64,000 nucleotides of DNA from Trichostrongylus colubriformis (lineage: Eukaryota; Nematoda; Chromadorea; Rhabditida; Trichostrongylidae), in contig OZ022257.1 in NCBI GenBank assembly GCA_963978905.1, forward strand, positions 18,371,664 to 18,435,663, read 5' to 3'. The position numbers were made by a program, and so were the translations under genes. This document shows, piece after piece, positions 1 to 12,193 of the stretch. The notes beneath the pieces were generated by a model. That model did not search any database and had not been told where the DNA came from. It saw nothing but the letters and a program-made list of their open reading frames with translations. Numbering within the stretch: the first letter of the stretch is position 1; each line of letters starts with the position of its first letter.

Positions 1-484
1 GTAGTACAGCTCTTCGAAATATTCCATATTTAATACAACATACACGACGCGGAGGTGCACATTTCGCATATTTCTTTACCGGAACAAGTCCTAGATAGCC
101 AGGTTGGAGGTCCATCCGAGAAAAATGAATGTCTGCCCCATCAATAGTGCCCTACATATAGCCGGGAACCGATAAAACGGCTATTGTTTCCGAAGAAGAT
201 GTCGCGTTTGGTGGAGTATTCAGGTGTTCCGTTGGTTTGAAGGATAAGTATGGTGGGGATCGAGTATTCACCCCGTTATGTGAGCAAGGAGTCGTCGGTT
301 TTGGCATAGGTGTAGCGGTAGGTGGATGTACAGCGAAAGCTGAGATCCAACTCGGTGACTATATCTTCCCGGCAGATGCACCATAAAATGAGTTGCTCGA
401 TGGTTCCAGCTTAACGGCTGCCGCGGCTCAACGGCACACGACTCGACACCAAAAGCTCACCAGTTTATCCTCAAACTTGGGTAG
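1..484. other. Unassigned sequence, left edge
   Basis: No open frame, RNA or repeat structure that I can support. It ends at the TTAA that flanks the MITE starting at 489. Confidence 0.4.
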
Positions 485-488
485 TTAA

Positions 489-1040
489 AGGCAGCATTAG
501 GGGAAAGTCGGACGAAAAGAAAAAGAAATAGTGCGTATAAAAGTCGAGATGCCTAGTTACAGGATAGTGGAGAAAAAACGGATGGAAATGGCCCAAAACC
601 CGAGAAATAGGACCCCTTTTTACTGTTGATTCTCGACGCGGACGACCTGTCCGTCAAGAGGGGAGTAGTCTGATCTAGTTTTCCATTGGCATGTTGCCAA
701 ATAAACACAGGGGATTGTTTGGAAATACGACAGCATCCACTTTTTGGAGTGAGCTTCGAGCTAAAACTGCGAAAGCGCGCCGCAAAACTTCCGATCCTGC
801 CGCATCTAATTGGCCGCTCCCACCCCAGTCAATCGGGAATTACGTCATCGGGAGGAGGGACCGCTGTGTCCAAGAGGCGGAACCGCTGCATGGTTGCGGC
901 GTTTTGCAGGGCTTCTACAGCTTGGAGGAGCGCTTTTTCACCGGGATTTCGCCACAGATAGCCTTCCTAGGCCCAGGACTACCATGTGAGTGACTTTTTG
1001 CAGGGATTTCTCCATTACCGCATTACCCCTAATGCTGTCT
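489..1040 (+). mobile_element. TTAA-flanked MITE, copy 1
   Basis: A 552-bp non-coding element with imperfect terminal inverted repeats: the left end reads AGGCAGCATTAGGGG and the right end, reverse complemented, AGACAGCATTAGGGG. Both ends abut TTAA (485-488 and 1041-1044), the target duplication of piggyBac and Kolobok transposons. Diverged relatives lie at 45007-46125, 36341-36833 and partially at 35460-35640. Shared internal blocks are the 'ttctcgacg.ggacga' segment (about 630-655) and the 'gggatttcgcca' segment (about 942-955). Short open frames inside are not conserved between copies, so I treat it as non-autonomous. Superfamily is inferred from the TTAA target only. Confidence 0.8.
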
Positions 1041-1044
1041 TTAA

Positions 1045-2814
1045 ACAAAGAATTAAAACATCGCAATAATGCAAAGGTGTGTATAACGGATTAAAGCACC
1101 ACGGAAAAAAGAGTGATCAAATTATCAACGCGTGAGATTGAGAATACTTAGAAGAATTTGACACAAACGAAGAAAAAAATAGAAACTATGCGCAGCGCTT
1201 ACTGGAGTGATTGACGATGTCGATGAGTGAGCTGTCGAAGACGTCATTGCCTTTTATAGGAAATTGGTCTGCCCTCCCGCGATTGTACAGTCGTACTGGT
1301 TTTGAGAGGATTCAAAAAAAAATGTCTGAAACATGGTGTGTAAGACAAAACAACTTCTTCTTCGCAGTGCAAACATAACGTGCGAAGCAGAACAAAACTG
1401 TCTCTGCTCAGAGAAAATTCTAGCTGTATAAACTGAAATTATGCATAAGCGTGAGAATGTCAAGAAAAAACGCGGAATATCCGCGATAGGCTTCTCGCTA
1501 ATTCCCGTCAACCCTATCATTCGAATTCCTTTATCTTTCATTCTATGGATGTGAACTGTTTTTGATTATTTTTGATTCTTAACTTGATTTGAATCACTTT
1601 TTATTTATGAGGTGTTTTCTAGTGTTCTAGCAACATGATGACCTCGACCTACATGAGCGTCACTTGCAGGTTCTGATAGCTATGTCAGTGTCGTTTGCTG
1701 GTGATCTTAATAATCTGATTTCGTACGTGGCATTCGCACAATGGTCTCAACGAGCTTGCACTATGGGAGCTTTGATATGGATTCGTTTTCGGTGCGTGAG
1801 TTCTTAGCCTCGGAATTTTATCCTCACATCGCTGTGGCTTACAGGCGTTGGCCAGTTCATCCTGAAAAGATTCGTATGCCTATCTTTATGCCAGTCTTTT
1901 TCTGCATCGTCTGTACTACGCTGGTTCGTTTTCTGTGGATTTATCAGTTCAAACTCATCATAGAATCATACCGGTGTTATAGGTGGTGGTGACAATAGTC
2001 GACAACTTCTCCTCGGCTTCCGTTGGTCTAGGTCAGTCAATTGACATCACTATCTCGGGATTTAGCTCGCAGCTCACCACAAGCGTCCCATGAAAAGCAA
2101 CTTCGAACGCTTGTTTCAAGCAGTCCTCAGAACCAGATCGCTCGTAGGAATCCTCCACGGAAATTCCATGATCCTCATTCCTCTTAAAATCACTCCACTA
2201 GATACAGTATACGCAAACGGAAACACAATGGAACGCAAAAATTTCTTTGTTTCAAAGCAGAATTTTCCAAAACTGAAAGAAGAGCAGCTCGTTTGTATGC
2301 CCGCCGCACTGAGCAGTCGTCGACGGGCAGAGCGCAGTTAGAATTCTCGCGCTCAATGTTGATTTGCTTCCCACTCCACGTCTCTGACCACGTGACCGTC
2401 GCCTCTTCGGTCTTGGAATCCTCGAGGCCGCCACCTCTTGGAGGTCACGTCTCACCCCGTCGGACGTCTTTTAGAAGCTCTGTCTCAGCCGAATTCTTCT
2501 TTCGGATGAAACTTTGCGTGCGGCTCTTAATAAGCAAATACAACACAAGTACATGAGTGACAGAAGAACTTAAATTTTGAACATCTTACTCAATCAATGT
2601 TTAGGCAACTGACCAATATTCCTCTGAATAATTTTAGTCAGTAGCAGGTGCTGCTAACGCACACTTCTTCAGGTATTTGAAAATTGACCAGACCCGCATT
2701 GACTCACAAAACCTTCCAGCTTCCCGAATTAGCCATTTTCTGTTAGACTTACGTAAAATGGTTGATACAAGAGATCCTAATGCTACCCCTAGGATACATT
2801 GTGTAACCAAGGAA
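1045..2814. other. Unassigned sequence
   Basis: Short open frames only, for example 83 codons at 1741-1992 with a hydrophobic stretch. None has a supporting splice pattern or a recognisable domain. Confidence 0.4.
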
Positions 2815-2940
2815 CAGGGTCAAGCGCCCAGATGAGGAAAATTTCCAAAAAATACGACCCCCCCCCCCAAAAGGGGGTCTCAATACGACCCCCCCTCTTT
2901 TACGTCTGTTATTGTCTTTTGCGTCTTTTACGTCTGAAAT
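2815..2940 (-). repeat. A-family repeat, truncated copy
   Basis: Reads CAGGGTCAAGCG and then two 'tacgaccccc' blocks with long C runs. In opposite orientation it matches the right ends of the A copies at 13517-13900 and 17665-18056. Similarity stops near the 'cttttacgtctg' segment. Confidence 0.7.
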
Positions 2941-3961
2941 AATGTCTGCGCGAGCAAAAATAAGCGACAAGCGAGAGATAGCGTTCATACCCGGCGATGC
3001 AACCGCCACGATTTAGCGGCTTCACACCTCACAACTTGCGTGACGCGCGACCCTTCGATCACAACACCCGCTATGTTTGTGGGCAGGGCGGCATACATAG
3101 CACGGTCGAACGTACACATAAAGTCTCAAAGAAGTTACCGAAACCTAGCTTCGAACAAGGAAATAGCCATGTGGCTTTGTGCGGTGCGAAGTTTGCGATT
3201 GGTGTAAGACGGGAAATGTGGGAACTTCACTGTGTGCACACAACTGTGAGATTATACAACCAAAAGCTTGCACGGTGCACGCATTCAAAATTAAACAACA
3301 CCAGAAATCAAAGTGGCTGCACCGTAAAATGAGACAAAAATCTTCTTAGTGTAGCAATTGATAATAGTTTTTTTTATACCACTGAGGGATTGAAATGAGT
3401 TTCAATTTCATGCTACGTATGAAGTTCTATATCAGTATACTCGGTCACAGGAGAATGCAGGAGAGCGCACCGTCATTTCGAAGCAAAATGGTGACACAGC
3501 ATTTTATTAAATGCTGACGCTTTTGACACAGTAAATATGAGCCACAGAGCATCCAGCGACTCTAACTGCCATACACCACAACCTGGTAAAATCTGACTAG
3601 CTTTAAAAATGGTGATTGGGCAATGGAAAAAATGCAGGAAAACGTACCGCCCCGTGGAATCTTCAGAATCAATGGAACCTTCATCCACTAATACAGTGGG
3701 AACATCGCAGTTCTTAAAAGGATGCTAGGACTTGACACGAGAAAAAACAATCAAAAATTAACAATCAGTATCCAACACTGAATATCAGTTGAAACGGTAA
3801 AATACGCGGAATACATTCTTTAAGAATACATGTTCGATCCAGTGTCCCGAATAAAGACATTACGCTGAGCTACAATCATAAATATGCAGCTATCGCTTCA
3901 TGATCAAACGTGCCCTGCCTCAGCACGCAGCTTAATGAGTGGGACCAACTACAATTTGCGA
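2941..3961. other. Unassigned sequence
   Basis: No gene or structured repeat recognised between the truncated A repeat and the first B repeat. Confidence 0.4.
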
Positions 3962-5007
3962 TCAGGCGACGTGCGACGCGGCGATCACGATGGAGCGCGT
4001 TATCTTCCCCTACTAAATCCCGACATTCTTGAAATGCTCTGAACTTTACCTAGAGCCCATCTTTCAAACAGCTGTGAACTGTTTTCCTGATAATTCCCTT
4101 AGACCTATCTATTGGCCAATTGCTTGCTCCAATGGTTGCTTAGTTCTCGATATGGGTTCTTTGATGAGGATTTGATGAGCAAAATTTTGAAGTGTTTCAC
4201 GGAAATGGCCATAACTTCCTTCAAACTTAACCGTATGAGTTCGTTTTGGTGAAGCGGGGTCTAATAGGTTGTCGCTTTCGAATGACTACCTGAGCTATAC
4301 CATATCTTCAAAACGAAGGAAGTTATTTTGAGGGAAGGGTGATGAGGAAGGCTTTTTTTCGCCGAATTTGCGAGATCTTTCCACGAATCTTCCCAAAAAT
4401 CGATTCATTGTTACTGAAATTTTTCCAGTATGCATCCTTCGCTCTCGGAGGCCCAGTGGAGAGGCGAGAAGCGTCGGTCAGCTTCTCTGTGGGATGCGCC
4501 ATGCATCAGGATTTCATCCACATTCTCAATGAATACAAACGTTTTTCCGGTCCGCATAGTGGCCGCCAACACTAGATTACGTACTTGCGATCGTAGTAAG
4601 ATATGGAAGAAGTCCATATCAGCTAATTTTCCGCTTTGATCCCATTGTTTCTGGAGTGTCCATCCACGGTGGTACTCGCTGATAGATATCGCTTTCCACG
4701 GCTTATCGGTGAATTCCGGAGGTGTCTCTGTACGTAGTTTCGGTGTCAGCGGACCAACGAAAGAGTTATTGGTACTGGCCGGTTTCGTTGTGGATTGCGC
4801 CATGCATGAGGTTTCCATGGTCATTAAGTTAAACTGGTTTTGTGTTCGAACCCATTCAGTCAATTTAATCACTTCTCCCCTTACACTTTAGACCCTAAGC
4901 CTGAGAAATTCTGCTGATCACTGCCTACCTCAACAATTACGACCCCCCTCCTAGCGGACCAAATACGACCCCCCTGTTGAGGATTCCTCAACGGAGGCTT
5001 GACCCTG
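3962..5007 (-). repeat. B-family 1.05-kb repeat, copy 1
   Basis: Reverse-oriented copy of the repeats at 11146-12193 and 14823-15868. One end reads TCAGGCGACGTGCGACGCGG. The other ends in a small palindrome (TTGAGGATTCCTCAA) followed by CGGAGGCTTGACCCTG, with two G-rich 'ggggtcgta' blocks inside it. The three copies have constant ends but no shared target duplication. Copy 1 keeps the longest open frame of the family (4411-4872). Confidence 0.8.
4411..4872 (-). CDS. Residual ORF of the B repeat, unknown protein
   Basis: Open frame of 153 codons. The part conserved with the other copies starts at the ATG at about 4818 (METSCMAQSTT). It contains LTPK, RTETP, FTDKPWK and HRGWTLQKQWD and continues as TGKTFVFIENVDEILM and ADRRF to a stop at 4411. 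Copy 3 has the same N-terminal half but lost one base near 15261 and switches frame. Copy 2 keeps the later frame but meets an early stop. I recognise no domain. The pattern suits a decayed element gene or a captured host exon; function unknown. Confidence 0.4.
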   Translation of the reverse strand: MIKLTEWVRTQNQFNLMTMETSCMAQSTTKPASTNNSFVGPLTPKLRTETPPEFTDKPWKAISISEYHRGWTLQKQWDQSGKLADMDFFHILLRSQVRNLVLAATMRTGKTFVFIENVDEILMHGASHREADRRFSPLHWASESEGCILEKFQ

Positions 5008-6817
5008 CCAAGGAACTTTATTTGAAACTAAACATCTGCCAACATCCATGTATCCATGTATTGCTTTCACTGTATGAATCCATCCTTGAGTAAGTCGTTC
5101 TGGCTGCATGTGTTGCATGACGAGATGTGTTGCAATTGTAATGATGCGTATCAGGTAGTGATTAACCAAAAGTGACGTCTATTCAAGGTCAGCATTAGTT
5201 ACCACTCACGCAAATGGGACTAGTATCAGCAGTACTAGTCGCACTCCCGCTATCAGTATCGATGTCAACAATGAGCAGATCAATCGAAATTAATGAGATC
5301 TTTTGCGAAATCACGGCTATGTGCCATTGCTATCGACCCCAATTCCAACGGCGAAGTCTTAGTCATGCGGTTATTTTTTAGGAATTTGGATAGGTGGATT
5401 TGCATTCTACTGGGTGTTCCTCTTCGGTCGAGCTCTTCCGTCGAGCGCAACCTACACAGTATATACCAATAAAGCCAACAGTTCGTCTGCTCTGAGTTCA
5501 TTCTTTCAATATTACGTGATCAGAAAGGTTTTTCTTTTAGATAGTACTACCAAGTGGGCACAAATCGTTTTCGACCTGATGCCCGAACGAAGTGATGAAA
5601 GTGAGATCGATAATGCGATTACTGCAATCAATGACAAGGTGACTTCTTTGTTAACCGTCACGTAGGCCAGTTTTTTTTCACTCCCCGTCCGACGACACAC
5701 TGCTTCAAGAATATTTTAAAGTTTGGGACATTTTGCTCGCTGGTTCTGAGGGTGCAAGCGCAGTGGTGCCGCCCTCACCCTGTGGAGGAAGGGAGATCAA
5801 TTGCAGAATGGTACCGCTCCGCAAGAGAGAGGCCAGAGGCTGCCCGGGGAGGTTTGTGATGGTACTGTGGTGGGCAGCCGTCGTACGGTGTGATCACGGA
5901 ATTTGACCAGGTTGTCAAAACCACGAGAACTCATGTACCTAAGCAACTTAAAGGCGATCCTCCCTTTTGCGACAAATGGATCGATGTTCCTATGTTTTGA
6001 GACTACTCTGATTCTAACACTGGAACATATAGGTATTTTAGAATGTGATTGGCGAACAAGATTTGTAGAAGTAGCGCCACTTGTCACTGCACAATTCCGT
6101 CTTCGCAGTGCAATTACGGCTATATATTACTTGCTGGGACGATCAGATTAAAACGACTCAAAGGCACACCACGCGATAATCAAAGTGGTCCTCACCTTCT
6201 CACGGCAGGTAGACCTTTGGATAGTTGTAAAGATCGTACCCTTTTCGCGGCGCCACGGCTTTCCCCCGCCGGGCACGGCCTAGTCGATTTGAGCCGAGTT
6301 GAGCCCACCGAGCCGAATCACACTCTGCTAAGACGAGAGGGAAACTTGCGATAAGACAAGATAAGGCAGCAATATCAATAGCGAAGGTAGCACAACAGGG
6401 AAGAACAGGTAATATCGTAGCTTTTCGCACGATATCATCGATGAAAATCTCTTCTATAATCTTCAATTACTCGAACGAGAACTGAGGGCAGGGAGTTTTT
6501 CTGAGGGGTTTTGATTCATTTTCCTTCACTAGTGGGTAAACTAGGGCCTCTACATCCTGTAACACGCGCAATAGCTCTCACAATTTTTCGCCAGGTGTGC
6601 CTTTAATGACTCGTAGAATGCGTTGATGTATAGCATGCCGACTTTATCCGATCATGGCAATCTTGTCTACGAGTTTTCAAAAAAAAAAGTTTTGTTGACC
6701 TGATTTCAAAGTTGTGCATCATTAATGTTTACCTTTGACAACAAATCAAGTTGCTTCAAGCTTCTTAGTGATTCCCTACTTCGTTCTAACATGCAGTTGC
6801 ATTTATTAAGTAATATA
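5008..6817. other. Mostly unassigned sequence
   Basis: Contains the low-confidence exon candidate at 5382-5638. Otherwise only short unconserved open frames. Confidence 0.35.
5382..5638 (+). CDS. Possible exon of an unknown protein
   Basis: A stop-free stretch preceded by a T-rich acceptor (TTATTTTTTAG) and ending at AAG|GTGACT. The implied peptide starts with a hydrophobic run (IWIGGFAFYWVFLFG), then a polar part with KWAQIVFDLMPER and ends SEIDNAITAINDK. No partner exons were found on either side, so this may be chance or an exon remnant. No family recognised. Confidence 0.22.
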
Positions 6818-7319
6818 CAGTAGCGCTCAAAAGTCTTCGGCGAAATGGTCTAGCACTTGGGTTTTTCACCTGTAACTTTTTTGCGGCTGGACCGATCTAA
6901 GAGAAATTTTAGTATGTTGTACTTGGAAACACTGCATCCTTAATATACTATTTTGGCGCTCAACGGTGTAGGTTACGTGTTATATGAAATTTTTTGTTTT
7001 TGGGCCATCGCTATGCCCTCCCGCTGTGCCGCTGTCATCGAAAGTCGTGATCTTTCTACAAAATAATAATGTTCTTTGAGGCTTGCTCGTTTTGTTTTTG
7101 TGAAGAAAGACGTTTTTCTTGACCAAGCCATTTACTTTTTTTTGGTGGTCTTGTAATAAATTCCTGCAAAAAACCATGAAAAGTGTCAAGCGGCACTCAT
7201 GTAGAAGGAAATGTTGGCAATAGGTTCAGGCGCCACATATTAAAATTTTGTCAAATTTGGTCAAGTAGGAAAAAAGTTATGACAAAGAAGTTTTGGCCGA
7301 AGACTTTTGAGCGCTACTG
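6818..7319. mobile_element. Tc1/mariner-type MITE with 24-bp TIRs
   Basis: Both ends carry the same inverted repeat, beginning CAGTAGCGCTCAAAAGTCTT and continuing CGGC. The left end follows a TA; the right end is followed by TT, probably a decayed TA. At 502 bp and with no transposase motif, it is a non-autonomous derivative of a Tc1/mariner-like transposon. Confidence 0.82.
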
Positions 7320-9403
7320 TTTGTATTGTATACTTATCATAATAGTGAGATAATGTGCGCGATCAGGGCTCAGCGACTGGGAATAAAATCACATGCTCTG
7401 ATTTAGGTCATCCCTTCGGAATCACATAAAGAGTCGCTCTTCCACGTCATGGGGAACGACGATACAAAAACACGGCTCTGATGTATATAGTGTGCATATA
7501 AGTGCTAGTTTTGTGCTTCATGAACTTCTACAGTGTGCTCATATTTTGTGATCGCCTTCACTGGAAGGCTTCATCATGATTCTGGGTTGTTTTTCAGATT
7601 TTCCATTTTTTTCGAATAGTCCGTTCATTCAAAATCGACTGCCTCGGGCCATCATTTGCTCATGTGAAAAGCTTATGCATTAAGGCAAACTATGGGAATA
7701 ATTCGACGGGACAGTAAGTAAATGAGCCTGCATAACTTCCCAAAATAGCTTCAGAGCTTATCCTATAACAGACACGATGCCGTATCTTGCTAGAAATGGT
7801 AAGCGAGAAAATGAAAGCGAACCGGCAGAGAGAAAGCGAACGAAAACCAGCCCGTAATGTGAGTTCCCCAGTTTCGGGTTTTTTTTTCAGATGATCTACG
7901 ACTGCTGCAAAGAAAATTCACAGACGCCTGATGCTATGTCATTTCCTCCTTGTTCACCGTATGGTCCTACCTTGTCCTGAAGATCCACCACCTAGCCACA
8001 GTTCTATTTCTGACGAAGAAATAACAGACTAACTAAGATGATCTCAAAACCGCATTTCAATCTTTTTTCGATAAATTGTCTGTGGAGTTACGCAGAAAAA
8101 GATTGAGGATAGTCGGTGTGCACACCGATGAATGAATGTAAAGGAGAAACAGCAAAAAAATCAGATTGGTGCACAAGTCTTGTGACATTTTCAAATTTTT
8201 GAGCATCGCTGCTGTATCAAGTAGCAATTGACCGGAGGAAGTTTGAAGTGCTCCGATAATTTCCTCGGAACCTGCATGTGATTTCGTCGCTCTCAAGCAA
8301 GGACAAAACCCATGTTCGGACACGTGATTTCTTACAAGTGTACTTGTTGTACTTCTCAGTACACAGCTGAAGAAACAGCTGCTAATAATTGTACTTCAGT
8401 CATTGGGTATGCCACCTTTTACTATACAGTGTCTTGCTGCTACATTTGCTTTGGTTCGGAAAATACGAATTATGTTGTCCACCCACCCATAGATGGATCA
8501 AAGTCCACTGAAGGAAATGATATCTTGAAGGTTAGAAAGTGGCCAGATGAACATTTTGAAGGTTGGAAAATGGCCAGGGGGATAGGCAACAGCCAATGCA
8601 CTCGTGCGACATAAGGTAGACCTATTGATTCCAGGAATACACACAGTTTGGATGCCTGACCGATTGAGTGAAACAGACAAGGCAGTTTATTAGTGGCAGG
8701 TACCTTTGTTGTGCTTCCTCGCTTGGCAAAAGTTTTGTTAAACATTAAGTTAGGAGATGGAACCTTGGTACTCGCTGTTAATTATGAGAATGTGTACTAC
8801 TGATAGATTAGTGGGAACTTGTCTTGATGGTCCAGCACTAATTAGTATCTTCGTATATTGCGAGATCGATTTCCCTTACCATCCCCTGTCACAACCACTC
8901 ACCTGTGGACGGACAGGCATACAAACCTATAGAGAAACCGACACACAAAGTTAATAGTTTTTATAATGGAGAGGCATCAGTTGCAGCAATGTATCGGCCG
9001 CTGAACCATTGAGGCTTCTAATAATGGCGCTGTCTTTTGTTGAAGAGGTCTACATGAATGTCTGAATGCGATCTGAATTTGTAATAATTTCTAAGCAAGC
9101 AAGTGAACCATTTCTAATGCGATATTAGGAGCAACAAAGCGTATCAGCGAACTGACTGAAACTCCAAATAGTGGTGATGTTTAGAAAAATGATAAGCAAC
9201 GCGATAAACTGCTAATGGGCTTACCAGCAGTGTGAGACTTTGATGTTCAGTGGTGGTAAAAACCCAAATCATCAATCGCCAAACCATTTACACCCGCAGT
9301 AGTGACCGGTGTGGTTTCAATGTCAAATGATCAATGAGTCGACGAATTTCGTTCGTGGCTCGAGATCAATTGTGTCAAGAAGTAGCGACCGCTAAGTCTT
9401 TAC
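7320..9403. other. Unassigned sequence
   Basis: No repeat structure or gene recognised. Open frames stay at or below about 100 codons on either strand with no domain. Confidence 0.4.
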
Positions 9404-9440
9404 TCTTCTTCTTCTTCTTCTTCTTCTTCTTCTTCTTCTC
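9404..9440 (+). repeat. (CTT)n microsatellite at a LINE 3' end
   Basis: About twelve CTT units. On the minus strand this is a (GAA)n tract directly after the C-terminal coding end of the RTE fragment, so it is best read as that element's 3' tail. Confidence 0.85.
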
Positions 9441-10920
9441 CCTAGCGTTAGTCTTGCGCCATCGCAGGGTCCGCTGTTTTTGTCACACGTCGCCATTTCC
9501 TCCTATCCAAGGCATTCTCTGCCGAAGCCTTCACCTCGGTAAGGTCCCTCTTGATGACGCCCCTCGACCTCTTCTTTGGGGCTCCACGTGGTCGCTTCCT
9601 TTCCGCTTCGAACTCAAGTGCTTTTCTTATGGGGTGGTCTTCTTTTCTCCTCAACACGTGCCCATGCCATCGCATCCGTCACTCTCTTAACTTCAGCTGG
9701 AAAGGAGCCGTCTGCGTGATCGCTCTCACGTCCACGCTCCTTATCTTGTCCAGTCGAGTTCAGCCGCATGCCCATCCCAACGTCCTCATTTCAGTTGCGG
9801 GCAGCTGCCTTTCATGTATCTTAGTTATAAGCCAACACCCAATCTCGTATAGCTATCAGGCAAGGTGTATCGTATAGCTATACGATACACCTTGCCTTTA
9901 AGCGTCCTGGAGCAACGCCGAATCGCACAGTATTTCAGGAGACTCCCTCCACTTTATCCATGCTACGTATATCCGTGCCTTCACTGCCTGGTCTACCGTA
10001 CCATCGGCCGCTAGATCACTGCCGAGATATCGGAAGTCTTCTACCTTTTCAATGGTGTCCCCATGGCAGTCCGTTATCGGTTCTAGGCATCCTTCGGAGC
10101 TTATGAACCGTCTTATTGACGTTCAATCGGAGCCCATTCTTTGCCGGCCTCTCCTGCCGTTAGTGGACTTTCGATTGCAGCTCTTCCCTGCTTTCCGCTA
10201 CCAGCGCTATATCGTCCGACTAGAGGATGGTCTTTAGGAATGCTTCCATGAAATCTTCTACCATCACATCCACAGTGAGAAGGAAAAAGAACGGGCTCAG
10301 GGCAGATCCTTCATGCACCCCTACCGTAATACCACTTCATTGGACAGCCCGTGCGGAGTATGTACGTAGCTGCCTTAGCTCCATCGTACATATCCCTTAT
10401 GAGGGCGATGAACCGTGAGGGTTTCGCAAGGCATTCCAGAGCGCTGGCCTGGGGAGACGGTCGAAAGCCTTTTCGAGATCGAGGAATGCTAGGAGCTGGT
10501 CGCCGCTTCTCTCGATATGTCTCCATCACCTGCCTGGCGATGAAGATGGCATCGGTTGTGGATTTTCTCGGCATGAACCCGAACTGTTCCTGGAAGATAG
10601 GAGTGAGTTCCTCAGCCTTGAATCGTACAGCTTTATGGTATGCGCTGTCAATTTGATCCCACGGAAGTAGGAGCAGTGCACTGCAGCGCCATTCTGCTTG
10701 AAGATAGGAACGATCGTACTAGTCCTTCACCCATCTGAAATCCTTCCTTCAGCGGCTGCGGTGTTGAAGGATCGAGTGAGCCACTCCAACCCGTACTCAC
10801 CCAATACCTTCCATGCATCTATAGGCACCCCACCTGGACCAACCGCCTCCAAAGTCTTCATCTGCCCTAGCATAAGACGGACCCCTCCTCTCGTTCAGGG
10901 TAGGATTGGACCAGCGTGAC
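9441..10920 (-). pseudogene. RTE-type LINE reverse transcriptase, decayed
   Basis: Minus-strand conceptual translation over several frames gives the order expected of an RTE LINE ORF. Near 10860 there is a pre-RT segment. At 10574-10500 comes GFMPRKSTTDAIFIARQVME, followed by a frameshifted relative of the palm motif. At 10400-10360 is ALIRDMYDGA, near 10320 the GVHxGSALSP-like block, near 10220 a DDIALV remnant, and at 9675-9448 the C-terminal block RWHGHVLRR with KRPRGAPKKR. Frameshifts, stops and an inserted palindrome (9858-9897) make it non-functional. It belongs to a different RTE subfamily from the element at 48.3 kb. The 5' endonuclease is missing, as is usual after target-primed reverse transcription. 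Confidence 0.85.
9858..9897. repeat. Perfect 40-bp palindrome
   Basis: Two 20-base arms meet with no spacer: AGGCAAGGTGTATCGTATAG and its exact complement. It lies inside the RTE pseudogene, beside another CGTATAGCTAT. A local template switch or foldback duplication is a simple explanation. Confidence 0.9.
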
Positions 10921-11145
10921 CTCCCTCTTTGAGCTTTCACGAGATGATTCCCCCTATATGTTAGTATCATATTGTAGTAATGCACTTGTGCCACTGAAAA
11001 AGGACGTAGGGTCGTCCATCATAATGCATCATATTATTGTGACCTAATGCTAGGTGACATGATCGATTGCAGTATTGTACTAGTGAATGGAGAACTATGG
11101 GTTACTTGGAAAATGTTCCCATCAAATACGGCAACAACCTCCCAC

Positions 11146-12193
11146 CAGGATCAAGCCTCCGTTGAGAAATGCTCATCGGGGGAGGGGTCGTATTCGATCG
11201 GCTAGGAGGGGGGGTCGTAATCGTTGAGGTACTAGTGATCAACAGAATTTCTCACGCAGAGGGTCTAAGTGTAAGGGAAGAAATGATAAAACTCACTAAT
11301 TAGGTTGGGACCTGAAACTAGTTTAACTTAATCATCATGGAAACTTCATGCATGGCGCGATCCGCAACGAAATCGGTCAACGCCAATAGACCTTTCGTCA
11401 GTCCGCTGACACCGAAGCCGCGTACAGAGACACCTCCGAAATTCACGAATTCACCGATTAACCGTGGAAAGCGATAACTATCAACGGGTACCACGTGGAG
11501 GGACACTCCAGAAACAATGAGATGAAAACGAAAAATTAGCTAATATGGACTTCTTTCATATCGTTCTACGATCGCAAGTACGTAATCTAGTGTTGGCAGC
11601 CACTATGCGGACCGGAAAAACGTTTGTATTAATTGAGAATATGGATGAAAATCTCATGCGTGGTGCATCCCACAGAAAAGCTGACCGACGCTTCTCGCCT
11701 TTTCACTAAGCCTCCGAGAGCGAAGGATGCATACTGGAAGAATTTCAGTAACAATGAATCAATTTTTGGGAAGATTCGTGGGAAGATCTCGCAAGTTCAA
11801 CGAAAAAAAGGCTTCCTCATCACCCTTCCCTCACAATAACTTTCTTCGTTTTGAAGATATGGTATAGCCCGGGTAGTCATTCGAAAGCGACAACCTAGTG
11901 AACCCTGCTTCACCAAAACGAACTCATACGGTTAAGTTTGAAGGAAGTTATGGCCATTTCCGTGAAACACTTGGGAATTTTCCTTATCTAATCCTCATCT
12001 GGAAGCCCATATCGAGAACTAAGCAACCATTAGGGAAAGCAAACGGCCAATAGATAGGTCTGAAGGAGTTATTAGGAAAACAGTTTACAGCTGTTTGGAA
12101 GATGGGCTCCAGGTAAAGTTTGAAGTATCTTAAAATTAGTATGGAGAAGATACCGCGTTCCATCGTGATCGCCGCGTCTCAGCCGTCGCCTGA
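11146..12193 (+). repeat. B-family 1.05-kb repeat, copy 2
   Basis: Direct-orientation copy running from CAGGATCAAGCCTCC to CGCCTGA. It keeps the ORF-derived region (about 11338-11790) with several substitutions and an in-frame stop after the RRFSP block, so it is more decayed than copies 1 and 3. Confidence 0.8.

Noticed and set aside
3962..5007. B repeat as a Helitron
   Set aside because: TC start and a 3' hairpin are suggestive, but the terminal bases are CCCTG with variable following bases. There is no CTRR end and no consistent A/T host junction.
3962..5007. B repeat as a hAT element because both ends contain CAGG
   Set aside because: No 8-bp flanking duplication in any of the three copies, and similarity between the ends stops after four or five bases.
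9334..9690. 118-codon frame with a poly-Phe run
   Set aside because: The Phe run is the CTT microsatellite, and the rest is antisense to the RTE pseudogene.
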